Shown one piece after another: positions 13,205 to 24,900 of a stretch of DNA of 64,000 nt. Origin of the DNA: Peromyscus leucopus (lineage: Eukaryota; Chordata; Mammalia; Rodentia; Cricetidae); the NCBI RefSeq assembly GCF_004664715.2, contig NC_051072.1, forward strand, positions 40,915,142-40,979,141, written 5' to 3'. The position numbers and the translations under genes are program-made. Numbering within the stretch: the first letter of the stretch is position 1; each line of letters begins with the position of its first letter. A model generated the notes under the pieces. The model did no database searches. It was not told the origin of the DNA and saw only the letters and a list, made by a program, of their open reading frames with translations.

Positions 13205-13395
13205 GCAGTGGTTGTGATTTTAGAGCTTGTGGCTTTAGATTTAAGTTGGAATTCTGACGGTTTAGTACCTTTTGACCTTGCCAAGTAAATTATTCTCTCA
13301 GAGTCTTGCTTTCTTCCTTTGGAAAATGGGTATAGTATTTACTTCATCAACATTGCTTATAAAGGGTTCAGCACGGTGACTGCTTCAGTTAAGAC
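13205..13395 (+). repeat. MIR-like ancient SINE, sense
   Basis: MIR landmarks occur in order: 'gttggaattctgac', 'accttgccaagtaa', 'tttggaaaatgggtatag' and 'gggttcagcac'. Strongly diverged. Confidence 0.6.
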
Positions 13396-14940
13396 GGTGG
13401 TTTTATGATGAAGCAACCCTTGTATGATACCATGTCTTAGAATTTTCTCTGAGTCAGAGGCAAACTGAATCTGTGAACAGTGCCACTAGAGAGCGTGTTA
13501 CGAGACAAGGAAAGGTGACTGAGCTTAAGGTTGACTTGTAGGAAAGAGGTAGGAGGGATGACCATGAGTTCCAGGCTAGTGTGATCCAGTGTGAGGCCGT
13601 CTCAACAACAACAGAAATGTATTTTGATTGAATGTTGAGTTTGTCTGGTGTGTTGGATTGATAAATTTACTATCTCATTCCAGGCTTTCTTACATGAGGA
13701 TCTGCTTTGCCAGGGAGCCCATTTCTGTTGTTTTGACAGGGAAACAATAAGATCTCTGCTTTTTCCAGAGCTCTACCTTTACTGAATTGAATGAAAGGTG
13801 TGAACAAGACTTTGAAGCATGTATTTTGTGGCTTAGGGCTCAGATCTTTGGTTGCAAAGCCCTTACTTAGGACTGGCTTCTAAGAGAAACTTGGATAGTA
13901 TCAGCATGTGTTAAGGGATGGTGTTTTGGGCAATTTCAGCACCTTTGGACATTACACAAAGAACTGAAAAACAAAACCTCTCGTCTTGAACAAGGTGATT
14001 GGTTCCCCTGACTTCTTCCCTAATCTGAATGGACTCTTAGGAAGAGCATGTGTGTCCTTTGTGTATGAGGATTAAAGTGGCATGATGATTGCAGGGAAAA
14101 GAACACAGGCGGGAGTCCCCAAAGCTGGCCTCTGATGCCAGCTTGCTGTTTCATGATGACCTGCCTAAGCATGGCAGGTTCCTGGTATAGCTGCAGTTTC
14201 TCCCATGCCCTCAGTGTCCACAGGTGATCTCCAGATTTACGGAACCACAGTGTTGACGGTAGCTTTGTGTGACCTAAGCATGTAGGGTCATCCTTTCTGA
14301 AGTGTCATGGCAAGGCTTCATCTCACCGTGTTAGTCTTTTTGCTTCTGCGGGAGATGGGGTATCCTTGGTTTTCAGGGCTTTTATTTTAAAGTGACTTAC
14401 TGGCTTGCCGTGTTGTGTAGGGTCCTTCTGCTTCATGGGCCTCAGTCTGTCTATTACTGACCTTACATGATACATCATCAGGTTCTGAATGGGGATTAGG
14501 TCTGCTCATTTCCTGGCTGTGCCTCCAAAGTTTTGCTTATGCTCCTAGGACATGATTTCAGACTCCATGTAATCATGCTTGCTTTCTTCCCCAGCTACTC
14601 CAATTTCTCGATGTCACATTTAAAATGTGACCTTCAGAAAACCATACAGAACCCTACACAGGACACAATGAATGCAGAACGCTTCAGAGCTATAGTTTTC
14701 CTTACAGAGCCCCAGAGTGTTACTTTGAAACAGACAGCATCTGGGTGTATAACGCATACAGTGTCTGTATATGAGTTGTTCATAAGCAGGCCTCCTGTTA
14801 TAGATGAACCCCTAAAGAGTAATTCATGTTATCTTTCTCTTTATGTGGTATTTTCTGTTACTTGTTCTGGTCAGTGAAATTTTTATGAACCTCTGCTCTG
14901 GCCTGGGTATTACTAAGTTCCTCTGGTGGTCACCTCATTC
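13396..14940. other. No recognised feature
   Basis: No gene or confident repeat identified. Confidence 0.45.
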
Positions 14941-15410
14941 CTTTTTTTTTTTTTTTTTAAAGAATATCTTATTCTTTGACAATTTCATATATGTAAATAA
15001 TGCATCTTGATCATATGTACCCCAAAATTCCAGGAACCCCCTTTTCTCCCTCCCACTCACACAGGTACACTCATCCTTTCACGTCACCTCCTTTGTTGTT
15101 GTTAGTAACCCACTGAGCAGGGTTTGTGCTGCCTGTTGGAACGATGATTGATCGTAGCTGCAGAGAGTTCATGGGTGCAACAGCTTGTCATGTCCAGAAG
15201 ACAGCAGTTCATAGTAGTTCCCCCATCCCCTGGCCCCTCTTCCGCAGTCTTCTCAGAGCCTTAGGGATGGGCTAAATAAACACAGATGTCCCATTTAGAT
15301 CTGAGCATTCAGTAGACCTGTTGACAGTTAGGAGTCTCTGCATTACCTGTGGACCACTCCAGGGAGGAGCTCTGGCCAGGGCTGAGGGCAGCACTAATCT
15401 ATGCCACTTG
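14941..15410 (-). repeat. Rodent L1 3' UTR fragment (Lx-like), antisense
   Basis: It begins with a T run (the poly(A) tail on the other strand), then 'ttctttgacaatttcatat', 'ttgatcatatgtacccc', 'taacccactgagcag', 'gtcatgtccagaagacagc' and 'gagtctctgcattacctg'. These landmarks follow the order of the reverse complement of Lx-type L1 3' UTRs. The right edge is approximate. Confidence 0.75.
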
Positions 15411-17508
15411 CTCATTCTTGCTAGTCACACGTGTGCGTTCATCCCAAGTGGTGAATGGAAATGCCTTACCAGGGCACAGGCAGATAGAGGCTTTGGGGCA
15501 GACTGCCACGGTTCTGTGTTTGGCTGGTGGAGAACCCAGACAGGGATTTTAAGCTCTGTTACCCAAGTACTTGTAATGAGTTTGTTTACATGTCGCTTGT
15601 CTTGGTTTGAAGCTTTTAACTTAGTTTTCTGATGAATGAATTGTCTTGTGTCTTGCAAATTCTGTATTAGTTTTGATTTCTGGCTACAGTAGACTTGTGG
15701 TGTGAGGTTCACCGTCCTTGCCATGTTTTATTTAGCTTTTGGTTAGTGACTTCTGCCCCTCTCTTTTCTTTGTATTCACTCAGTCTCCGTGATTTCTAGA
15801 ACTCTGAGTGCCTTATCCTGACCGTTAAAGGGCTTGCTGGACCAACTAAGGAGAGAATCTTGAAAAATTAAGGAAGTTTCCCGTCTTTCCCCACAGGAAC
15901 CACTACAAGCACATACCAGGGTTTTTCAGAAGGCTAACTTGAGCAGTCTGAGTAGATTCTGGGAGTTAGCTTTGTAAAGAGGCCTCTAGGAAGGCCTCTC
16001 TAGGCCTTTTGAGTATGCTCTATGTTGAGAGAAGACCTTTGAGAAAACAGAAGAAATGTAGGTTCGGATGAGATGGGTTTAAAATATGAGTGGAATTTAA
16101 TTGGAAAGCAGCTGGTAAAACTGTGAGTGTTAGAGGATACGCTGCCTCAGGAACACTGCTGTCCTTCTGACTCGGGGCGGAGCCTGCCACACCCTACAGC
16201 TTGCACTTCCTAATGGAAGTCCCTCCTTCGTGTCGGTCTATGGTGTGTTGCACAGGAAGCAGCAGTGTAAGGGTATGAACACCATCACTGCTCACCTGTT
16301 GTTTTATTAATTGGTAAGATGAGTCCCAGTTTCCCCTGCTTCTCATGTTCTCCTTCCCCTTCTCCTGGGTGCTTGTGTGCTTAAGTGTGTACCTGTACAT
16401 AGTACCCACCTCCTCCTACTCACCTTACTGCAGTGGTACACTCGAGAGTTATTTTCCAGATGAATTCATACATGTTTGTATTTTAACCTTTTAGTTGCAG
16501 TAGATTAAAAAAAGTACAGCAGGATTTAGCTATATCACTTACTGTAACTGCAATTTTACCTGACTCAGATTTGTCTCATATAAAACTTTCATTGTTTGAA
16601 AAGTAAACTTGTTAGGGATTTTGCAGCATGGATGATAGTGATTTTACTTTTTGTTTCTTCGACTAAGAGTACAGGGAATTTGGATGAAGGTGTTTTAAAT
16701 GAGGTCTCCCCCCACCCTCCAACATAACATACAGACAAGAACAAGCTACTGTGAGGTTTCTGGCTTACAGTACTCTTGAGTTATAGATAGATTAGAAGTC
16801 TAGTGGTATTCAGCTTTGTTAAGTACATAAAGTTTTATGCCTTAAAGGTTAAGTATCCAGTTGGATCTAATGTAGGAATTCAGTTATTCCTACAGTAACC
16901 ATTACTGAGTCTCATGTGAAGATTTAGTATCTGCATTGTAGAACATAATGTGTAATCTATATTTTAATGTATGTACAATTAAGCTTTATATCTAATTGAA
17001 AAAATAACTATTTTTACATATGCTGTAATTGTGGAGCAGCAATCAATTAGTAGTGATTTGTGCACAGGTAGGTAGGCTCTGTAGATAATAGAAACCAACA
17101 AATGAAGGAAAAATCTGTTCCTATGATACACATCTGGATAGTGTATGTATGGGGAATGCATGTTTGTAACTCAGACTCCAAAATAAAATTAAGAAAGAGA
17201 GCAAAGCATGTCTTGCACCAGCAACCATAGTGTGTCATTTGCAGGTCATGTAACTTACCAAGTTTATACATCTGACTTAGAATAAACAAAGATTTCAGAC
17301 TACTTTATTAAAGGACACATGCCTTTAATATCTTTCTTGGGTTGTAAGTCCTTCTAGGACTTCAATGATTTTGAACTATCAGCAGAAATTTAAAAAAAAA
17401 TTGAGACAGTCATTTAAGATTGGATAATTAGTTCTTTCTGCACAGCTTTTAAACTATTCAAATCTAGATGGGGGCGGGGCATTTTGGATCTTTTTGGGGT
17501 GCCAAAGC
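15411..17508. other. Single-copy-looking DNA
   Basis: No exon or young repeat recognised. The AT-rich part at about 16440-16700 has no visible repeat homology and could be constrained non-coding sequence, which cannot be judged from one genome. Confidence 0.4.
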
Positions 17509-17514
17509 CACACT

Positions 17515-17547
<33 letters not shown>

Positions 17548-17686
17548 GACGGTTTCTCTGCGTAGCTTTGTGCCTTTCTGGAGCTCACTTGGTAGCCAGG
17601 CTGGCCTCGAACTCACAGATCGCCTGCTCTGCTCCGAGTGCTGGGATTAAAGGCGTGCGCCACAACCGCCCGGCGCACACTGTTTT
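17509..17686 (-). repeat. Near-full-length cricetid-type B1 SINE with TSD
   Basis: A long T run is followed by an antisense B1 with 'gcgtagctttgtgcc' and a complete 5' end 'gcgccacaaccgcccggc'. Perfect flanking copies of CACACTGTTTT lie at 17509-17519 and 17676-17686. The intact CpG sites and long tail indicate one of the youngest inserts here. Confidence 0.95.
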
Positions 17687-19614
17687 AAAAATACTAGAAT
17701 GTTAAAAATGGTTTGCAGTTTCTGAACTATGTGACCTGTAATCAGTTCTTCCCTGTGATACAGAGCAGATAGCCATTGTAAATAGGAAAATGTGAATCCA
17801 CGTGAAGCCTTAGCCTTTCACAGACGGAGGAGTGAGATTACTCCCTGCCCTGTACTCCTTTATGGGCCGCACACACATGTGCGCTTCATCACATAGCAGT
17901 CAGGGAAGAGCGAGCCAGCGAAAGGAACACCTACTTGTCTTCAGTGTTAGGAAGTAGACATGGAAAAAAGAATATCATGAATGGAGGCCGAAGTGAAAAC
18001 GGTCATGCAAACAAGATTCTGAAGTTGTGAAAGCTTTTACACATGCTTAAGTTCTTCATATGGGAGTTGAAAACTTCTTTTTTTTGGCCCATGTAGATTT
18101 TTCTTACAAAGCTCAGTTTTTAGTTTCCAATCTTGTGAGCTTCTGGATAATTGATATTGTCAGTGAGGAAATTAAATTATGTAGAACTTCAGTCCCCAAA
18201 GTACGCTTTCAAGTGTCTTTCCCTGGATAGCCTAACTGTAGTCTTGTGTGCTGGGAGGTGAATTAAGAGGCCGTCTATTCTGGGAGTTTAAAAAGTGTTT
18301 GTTTGTTTTAATGCCACAGGAAAATTTTGTGTCCCCGATTGGGGCAAATGGAAAACTTGAAACGGCTAATATGCCCTCATAGTGTCTGTAGATCCTCTGT
18401 CCTGGGCTGCTGTCTCACAAAAGGAATGCATGCCTCTTCTCTCCTTGTGGTTCAGATTTGTTGGTGGTCAACAAGCCGTACTGTAGAAGAAGGCAGACAG
18501 GCCCTTGTTAGTGCTGTTTCCTTCAGTATCCAGGGCGAGTGGGGAGATAGGAAAGAAGGAATCCAGAGAGACGAGGGAAGGATTCTTACCTCCTCCTGTA
18601 GGTGAACTTGCTCCCTTCACAGCTGGGTCCATGTCTTTTCCAAACCACACCTAAGCATCTCATTCACCTAGGGAGGGTTGCCTCTTGCCCAAACAGATCC
18701 TAGGACCCTGTCCTCAATTTTAAGGTTTTGATTAGGCTGAGTCCTCAGGTTATGGTTAATGCTTGAGTTATGCAGGTGATGATAAGGCTCAGATTTGAGA
18801 ACTGTGGCTTATGTGCCTCGTCCTAAACTTTGGAGTTTGGTGTTAAGTCAGAGGAGTCATTACCAGTAGCTAAAATGATGACACTTATGTGACTGAAAGG
18901 ATCATAGATCCTGGGGATCCTGGAAATGACAGCCATCGCTTTGTGAGAGCAGGTGGACCTCATTAGTATTCACCCTGTCGTAGTTGGTTTTTGTAATTGT
19001 CTATTTAGGATGTGATAGCTTTTTCTTCAGATTTATTATAACCGATGGGAGCCTATGCTTTAAGATAAGGTATATAAACTGACTAGTCCCAAAGAGGGGT
19101 TAGTAAAAAAAGATATGCTCTAGATACCTAAGTGGATATTTAACAATAAAGCTCTGTATTTTTGTTTATATCTGTCATCTAGTACAGCATTTTTTCAGTT
19201 TCTTGGATCTTACCTTTAACAGAAACAGTTTAAGTACATTAATGGCATTTCTCTTTAACATTTACTACCTCCACCACCAACCTAGCCTCGGGAGACAACG
19301 GATGGTCAAGGGGGTGGCATCTCAGCTGAGGCTTTGTAAGGTGGGAGAAGCTTATTCAGTTCAGAGACTGGTGGTTTCTGCCGTTGGGAGGAGCTCTCAA
19401 TAGAAGAACAGGTGAGCAAAGTCAAGAGCATGTTCAGAAACAGCAGGCCTCCATCCCATGGGGCCAAAGGATAGATAGGCCCATGAAGCACAAGAAAGGC
19501 CAGAGTAAGCTGTAAACTCATTTCTGTTGGCACTTGATTCTCTGTGTCATAGTTTCCAAAGGAAACCGTATTTAGTGTTTAAAACAGTACTTTTTATTGA
19601 TAGTGCCACCTCTT
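17687..19614. other. No recognised feature
   Basis: No gene or confident repeat. Short open frames only. Confidence 0.45.
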
Positions 19615-19848
19615 AAAAGATTAAAGTCTTGCTGGGCACTAGTGGTGCACTCCTTTAATCCCAGCACTTGGGAGGCAGAGGCAGGCAGATCTCTGTGAGT
19701 TCAAGGCCAGCCTGGTCTACAGAGCAAGTTCCAGGACAGGCACCAGAACTACACAGAGAAACCCTGTCTCGAAAAACAAAAAACCAAAAACAAAAAAAAA
19801 CAAAAACAAAAAACAAAAAACAAAACACAACAAAAAGATTAAAGTCTT
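19615..19848 (+). repeat. B1 SINE, sense, with TSD and long A/C-rich tail
   Basis: The body runs from 'gctgggcactagtgg' at 19631 to 'aaccctgtctcg', followed by a tail of AAAAAC units to about 19832. The 16-bp direct repeat AAAAGATTAAAGTCTT flanks it exactly at 19615-19630 and 19833-19848. This is the only sense-strand B1 in the window. Confidence 0.96.
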
Positions 19849-20455
19849 TTGAATCTTAGTTCAGAACCTTAAAGTGTCTGTGTGTAGGTTGTTCATAACA
19901 CATGAGGAAACTACTTTCAGTGGCTTTTTCTTGACATCCTTTGCACCTAGGAGATCTGGTCATTGGAACTACGGTGAACTATGAATGACAGCCTAGTCAT
20001 TCAGGGGACAGCCTGAGTGCCCTTAGGGCCTTCTGCATGCACCTTGGCATGTTTGAGGCTCCTTGCTTTGGTAGAATTCCTCTTCTCCATCCCTCCCCAT
20101 TCCTATCTCAACACTCGGGTACTTTGAGTTGCATGCCTGAAGATGTGTCAGTGTGCTGTGCCGTAGGAAACACCTGCCTAACTTTATGAGTTCATATGCA
20201 AAACAGTAGTTTGATGTTCTCAGCAGCCAGTTGATACTGGGTATCACTGTCTTTTAACACATGCATACTCAAAAGCATGTATATTTACAGTATCTACTTG
20301 TTTGTCAATATATTTTTACATAAATGTGAAACTAGGTGTTTCATAGGGACCTAGCATAGTAATTCCTAAGAGATAGCAAAAGGTGGAACTTGGTTGAAAG
20401 GACTAGTTTATCCTTACTCCTTGTTCATTTCAAAAAGTTTTAGATTTACATATTA
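19849..20455. other. No recognised feature
   Basis: Nothing recognised. Confidence 0.45.
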
Positions 20456-20486
20456 TATATATATATACATACACACACACACACAT
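20456..20486. repeat. (AT)n(AC)n microsatellite
   Basis: An AT tract passes into an AC tract at the tail of the antisense B2 that follows. Confidence 0.9.
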
Positions 20487-20651
20487 GTATTTGCCTGAAT
20501 GTATGTGTGTGCACCACCTACGTGTTTGGTGCTTGTAGAGCCAGGAGAGGGTACTGGGTCCTCTGGAACAGGAATTATGGGCGGATATGGCTGCTGGGAA
20601 TTGAAATGGGTCCTCTGCAAGAGCCACTGCTGAGTCACCTCTCCAACCCCT
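20487..20651 (-). repeat. B2/B3-type SINE, antisense
   Basis: 'gggtcctctggaacagg', 'gctgggaattgaaatgg' and the terminal 'cacctctccaacccc' are the reverse complement of B2/B3 with its tRNA-like head at the right end. Confidence 0.85.
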
Positions 20652-20696
20652 TCACTTATATTCTTGGAGGATTTCTTAAGAAAATACATTAAGAGG

Positions 20697-20865
20697 CACA
20701 GTATGGCATGATGGCTCAGTAGGAGAAGACAGCTGCCACCAAGCCTGATGACCTGAGTTGGATCCCCAGGACCCACATAATGGAAGGAGAAAACCAATTC
20801 CCTCAAGGTGTCTTCTGACCACCACATGTATGTCATGGCATGTGTGCTGTGTGTGCACAAATGTT
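20697..20865 (+). repeat. RSINE1-type SINE, sense
   Basis: It reads 'catgatggctcagtagg', 'ccaccaagcctgatgacc', 'tgagttggatccccagg' and 'acccacataatggaagg', then a TG/CA-rich tail. This is the clearest member of this SINE type in the window, with A-box-like and B-box-like promoter segments still visible. Confidence 0.8.
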
Positions 20866-20869
20866 AAAA

Positions 20870-21079
20870 TTTAAAAAGATTTCTTTTATGTGCATGTGTG
20901 TGTGCCTAAGTATATGTAAGTGCAGTATATGTATCTAGGTGCCTAGAAAGTCAGAAGAGGGCATCAGATCCCCTGGAATTGGAGTTACAGGTAGCTGTGA
21001 GCCTGTATGTGAGTACTGGAACCAAACTTAGATCTGTAAAGGCATCAGCACTCTTAACTATATGCCACCTCTCAGGCCC
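20870..21079 (-). repeat. B2/B3-type SINE, antisense
   Basis: A TG-rich tail is followed by 'agaagagggcatcagatcc', 'ggaattggagttacagg' and 'cacctctcaggccctg', the reverse complement of a diverged B2/B3. It abuts the preceding SINE, forming a cluster of three. Confidence 0.8.
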
Positions 21080-21119
21080 TGTAAAAAAGATAAATAAAGC
21101 AAAATAAAAATGTCAAATA

Positions 21120-21300
21120 AAGCACTTAAAAGTAGCAAGCGTGGAAGACCATTAGAAGAATTGGCAAAGGGCATGATAGGACAGTGTGTAAAGAAACACA
21201 AATTGCTCTTACATGTGTGCAAAGTGCCCAGCCTCACTCGTAATATGAACTGTATACATATGAAATCTGTTTTCCAAAAATTAAAAAATCTTGGTAGCAA
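21120..21300 (+). repeat. Possible ancient L1 ORF2 3'-end fragment, sense
   Basis: 'cagcctcactcgtaatatg' and the following A-rich bases resemble the conserved 'cctcactcataat...' stretch near the end of mammalian L1 ORF2. Only a weak match by eye. If real, it is the only sense-strand L1 fragment here. Confidence 0.3.
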
Positions 21301-22008
21301 TGGCTCACCAAAAACTATGCAGGCTTGTGATACAAACGGAGAGCACATTGCAAGATGCTGAGCTCAGAGGTGCATGAGAAGATGTGCGCCTCGGGGTCCC
21401 ACTAGTGGGAGGATGATGGACAGCCTCAGGGAGAGCAGCAGGCGCATACTTAATGTCACAACGCAGTTGGCTAGGATCCTATCCAGCTCAGGAGCCGAGG
21501 CTGGCCTCAAACTCCCCTGTCCAGCTCTAGAGCCGAGACTGCATCCCCCTTCCGTCATCCCAAGTGCTAGCAAGACAGCCTCATGCTGCCATGCTTTGTT
21601 TCCATCTGGGATTTTGTTCTGTAGAGAAAGAGAATTTCATGATAGCATTAAGATGATTGGAAATAAACCTAGAAATAAGCTCCTGTATAGAGGTTAGAAA
21701 ATACTGAAATTCTTTGCAGTTTAAAACGAAACCTAAAACACCAAGGAAGCAAATTAGCCACCATAAGTGTAGAAATAGGAAGAAAATAGGTTTGGGCATG
21801 TTTTTGCCCCCTCACCCCAATATTGGGTGAATACAAAGAGAAATAAATACTGCTGGTTTCTCCTGAGAGTGAACCAGCCAGAGATAGGACTGGAGGGGGA
21901 TAGACTGTCAGTGTATCTCTGTATTTTGGACCATTTGAAGTTACACTTTAAAAATGTTTCTAAAACATAAATTATGAAGGGTCTTGAAAATATTAAAGCA
22001 TTTAATGT
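21301..22008. other. No confidently recognised feature
   Basis: A B1-like phrase ('aggctggcctcaaactcc') at about 21502-21519 hints at a decayed B1, but the flanks do not support it. Confidence 0.4.
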
Positions 22009-22088
22009 TGAAGTATAAGTGGTAGAGTACCCATGCATAGTCTGTTGGAAGCCTAGTTCAATTCTCAGTATCATTAAAAAAAAAAAAG
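22009..22088 (+). repeat. ID-type SINE, sense
   Basis: It reads 'taagtggtagagtaccc', then 'agttcaattctcagtatc', then an A run of 12. This is the compact plan of the tRNA-Ala-derived ID element (A box, B box, A tail). Old copy. Confidence 0.65.
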
Positions 22089-22360
22089 CTTAAAAATGTT
22101 TCTGTGCTTGCAAATTAATTTTGGAAGTGAAACTTGGGCAGTTTAGTTAGGTGGTTGGGAGCACGTGTGTTTAATAAAATGCCGTCTTCAACAGTATTAA
22201 AAGTCAAATCAGTTGTGATTTGGCAGAGACTGAGTTGCAAGGCATGTTTGAATTTGGACCCAGAAAAGAAGGGGTTAAAGGTGTGATGCAGGTAAGAAAG
22301 GGTTAAGGGCATTATGCAAGCTGTTAAGTAAAAAGGAAGTGCATTACAAAATGCTGAGCT
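22089..22360. other. No recognised feature; leads into CpG-rich patch
   Basis: No repeat recognised. Sequence changes from AT-rich to mixed composition toward 22360. Confidence 0.45.
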
Positions 22361-22660
22361 CAGGAGTCTGGCTGCCAGCCAAGCCTTTGCTTCCCTCACT
22401 ACAGCTGAAGGCTTTCGAAGCTTCCCACCACTGGGTTTGTCTGAACTGTTTAGGAATGCGGCCGCCGCCGCCAGCTGACGTCAGCTTCACCGGTTCAGCC
22501 TCCGGCCAGAGCCCTACACAGACTCAGCTTGCTGGAGTGGGCGGGGCAGGGCGGGACCTTTATGTGACTGACAGCGAGTGGGTGGGGTCGCATTGTGGGC
22601 TGGAGGGCTCCAGAAGCCTGGAGCAAGCAGGTTTGCGGGTATTAATACTAAGGTTCTAAT
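22361..22660 (+). promoter_or_regulatory. Candidate CpG-rich promoter or enhancer with CRE and GC boxes
   Basis: This is the only CpG-dense, GC-rich patch in the window (about a dozen CpGs between 22456 and 22640). It contains a GCC triplet run at about 22460-22472, a full cAMP-response element TGACGTCA at 22476-22483 at the centre of the 14-bp perfect palindrome AGCTGACGTCAGCT (22473-22486), and two Sp1-type GC boxes at 22539-22547 and 22549-22556. A weak TATA-like CTTTATG lies at about 22558-22564. CREB/ATF factors bind such CREs and Sp1 binds GC boxes. A possible but weak splice donor (CAG then GTTTGC) follows at about 22630. It could be an alternative first exon of the host gene, a lncRNA promoter, or an enhancer. 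The strand is inferred from motif order and is uncertain. Confidence 0.5.
22473..22486. promoter_or_regulatory. Palindromic CRE (CREB/ATF site)
   Basis: TGACGTCA lies at the centre of a 14-bp perfect inverted repeat. The motif match is exact; occupancy is unknown. Confidence 0.7.
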
Positions 22661-24193
22661 AAGGCCAACAACTTTCCTTTTTGTTAGAGTTCTGTACTGC
22701 TTCTACTTAATAATTTTAAACAAAATTAAGTATAGCTTACATATCAACTTGCAAATTTCAAAGTTTTTCTTTTTTTGAGAAAGAGAAACTAAAATCTTTT
22801 GCTGGTTTTTCAGACGAGGGAACAGGAAGGTGATGTTTTGCTGGATGGTGAGGTTCTCGACCTTGTTACCAAAATCCATTTTCATTTTTGACTTCGCATG
22901 TGGAGGAAATCTAAGAAGCTCTGAGTGCAGTTTCGTAAAGCAGAGATCAAAAAGCAGGGAACTGATGTGGAAAAGAGCCAAATTTGAATATATCTTTATG
23001 AAAACCACCCTGGGCATGAGTGTTCCGGGTCATCGAGGCTGGTATTTTAGCCTTTAAAGAAAAGTGTTGGCTTTAACCTCGATGGCATCTCATTATGTGT
23101 GTAGAGCTGTTTTCTCATACTCCACCCTGTTTCATGGTGGTTACTGTTCACATTTGTTTTTCTTGACTTGATAGTCATAGCTAAGAGTTTTGTTAGTCCT
23201 CTGCTTCTTAGTTAATGCGAGTCAGAATCACAAATGAATTTATTGGCTATTTTGTGAAAAGGGATTTGTTTAAGTAGTGAAAAGTGGGGTTAATGGCCGT
23301 GGCACAGTACTGGTTGGGAGATTGTGAAAAGGGGCCTCTGAGCTTACTGGGAAGCTTAAATAACTTGACTAGGTCAACAAGGAAAGACTATATTGACTGG
23401 CTACTGAAGTTTACCTGAGGAAGTTCATTTTAATTGACTGGCTGTGAGTAACTGCTTCAGGGACCCTCAGTTTATAAAAGCAATAGCACTAAGAAATTTC
23501 TTCAGTGTGATCATGATCATTCTCTCAGGGTCAGGGCATTCACCCATCAGGAAAGTCATTAGGGTTTTACTTATGTGAAGGAAGTCCGCAGACTAAGATA
23601 CCGCGTTCTTTTGGCAAAAGCAGCATACTCGACCATAAATTACCCAAGTGCTTAACTGCTCAATTCCGAACTGACAGAATTTAAGGATGTTCTGAGATTT
23701 TCATAATAGTATTGTAATAATTGGTATATCTTCTTTTCAAAGTGTGCATGCGTGTGTGTGCTTGTGTATTTTATGGCAGTATTTAGGACAAAGATGCAAA
23801 CTTGTATGTAACAGTATGTAACAATATGAGATCAGAATTGTCATTGGCCGTGTGAGTTTCTGAACCCCTTTTCCTCCTGAACAAACAGCTACAGAGAATA
23901 TCACTAGTTTCTTAAAACTCATCTTTTGATAACTGCTCTTGGATCAGCCCAGAGTTATTATGTGTGTGTGCTACATTCTATCCCAGAAGGAATAGTTAGG
24001 TCTTTCAAACTTTTTCTTTTTTAAACAACTGAGAACACAAGGACAAAAGCCTTCATAAAATATTTACCAGTGAAAGGTAATGAGAGCTTAAGTTATCCAA
24101 GACAGCCTTGTCAGGGGTCGGAAGACCAGCAATCCAATTTTATTGTCAAAACAGAATCACAGATCATTATCTAAGGCTAAGTTTGTCTTACAG
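22661..24193. other. Single-copy-looking DNA
   Basis: No known exon. A pyrimidine-rich acceptor-like 'gctggtttttcag' ends at 22813, but no downstream donor or familiar translation supports an exon. Confidence 0.4.
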
Positions 24194-24354
24194 GTAGGGT
24201 GGGTAGAGTTAGTATGGTGGTCCTGGGAATCACTGGAGACAAAAGAGGCCCTATGGAGATTGTTTCCACAAGAGACTGCAAAACAAAAGGCATTCATGGG
24301 TTGCTCAAGTAATCCAGACTCTGCAAAGGAATAATGGGGGAGGATGTGGAAAGG
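24194..24354 (+). other. Exon-like segment between acceptor and strong donor
   Basis: The 161-bp segment follows a plausible acceptor (TTTGTCTTACAG, ending 24193) and ends at a near-ideal donor (AAAGG then GTAAGT at 24355). One frame stays open until a stop close to the end, but the translation is not recognised. It lies 1.5 kb downstream of the CRE/CpG patch on the same strand, so it could be a non-coding exon of a transcript starting there. Chance splice-like pairs are common in 64 kb. Confidence 0.2.
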
Positions 24355-24451
24355 GTAAGTTCTCTTACTGCTGTTTTCCTCCTAATTCACTGAGACCTTT
24401 TCAAGACAGTGAGTCATATCTAGTAACCCTTGGGATTTCCTACTGTGTTAT

Positions 24452-24900
24452 TTATTAGTTAGGGTTCTCTAGAAAAACAGGGTCAGTTGACTGAATAGTA
24501 TTCCAGAAGGGTTTATTAGATTGGCCTACAGCATATGTATTTGGTAATCCAACAGTGATGATTTGTACACTGGAAAACAGAGAACTGGGTAGCTGTACAA
24601 TCCACAAGGCTAGGTGTCTGATGAGGCTCAGTCTATCGTGGATGGCTTGAAGATTTTCGGAGACCATCTGAAGAACTGGATTCTGATGTCACTGGAGGAT
24701 GGCAGCGGCAGTGACAGATGAATGTACCGGCAGAGGCAGAGGGGCACAGACGCACTGGCTTCCCCACAGACCTCCATAGCTGGGCTGCTTGGGGAAGTGC
24801 CATGATTGGGAGGTCCCCCCCCCCCAGTTAGTCTTTCTGGGGAACACCCGGAGGTGGTGTGTCTCCTAGTGGATTCTAGATCTACCAAGTTGATGGCCAA
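24452..24900 (-). mobile_element. MaLR/ERVL-type solo LTR, antisense
   Basis: It starts 'attagttagggttctctag', continues 'gtttattagattggcctac' and 'tccacaaggctaggtg', and ends near 'taccaagttgatggcc'. Rodent LTRs of this group run in antisense from TTAGTTAGGGTT to a 'caagttgacaac' end. No gag or pol remains, so it is a solo LTR. A C run of about 11 is at 24817-24827. Subfamily not assigned. Confidence 0.6.

Noticed and set aside
22009..22088. tRNA gene
   Set aside because: The A and B box-like segments belong to an ID SINE with an A tail, and no cloverleaf with a normal acceptor stem can be drawn.
22814..23057. Possible exon after a good acceptor (TTTTTCAG)
   Set aside because: No donor at a reasonable distance and no recognisable protein. 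Kept only as a remark.
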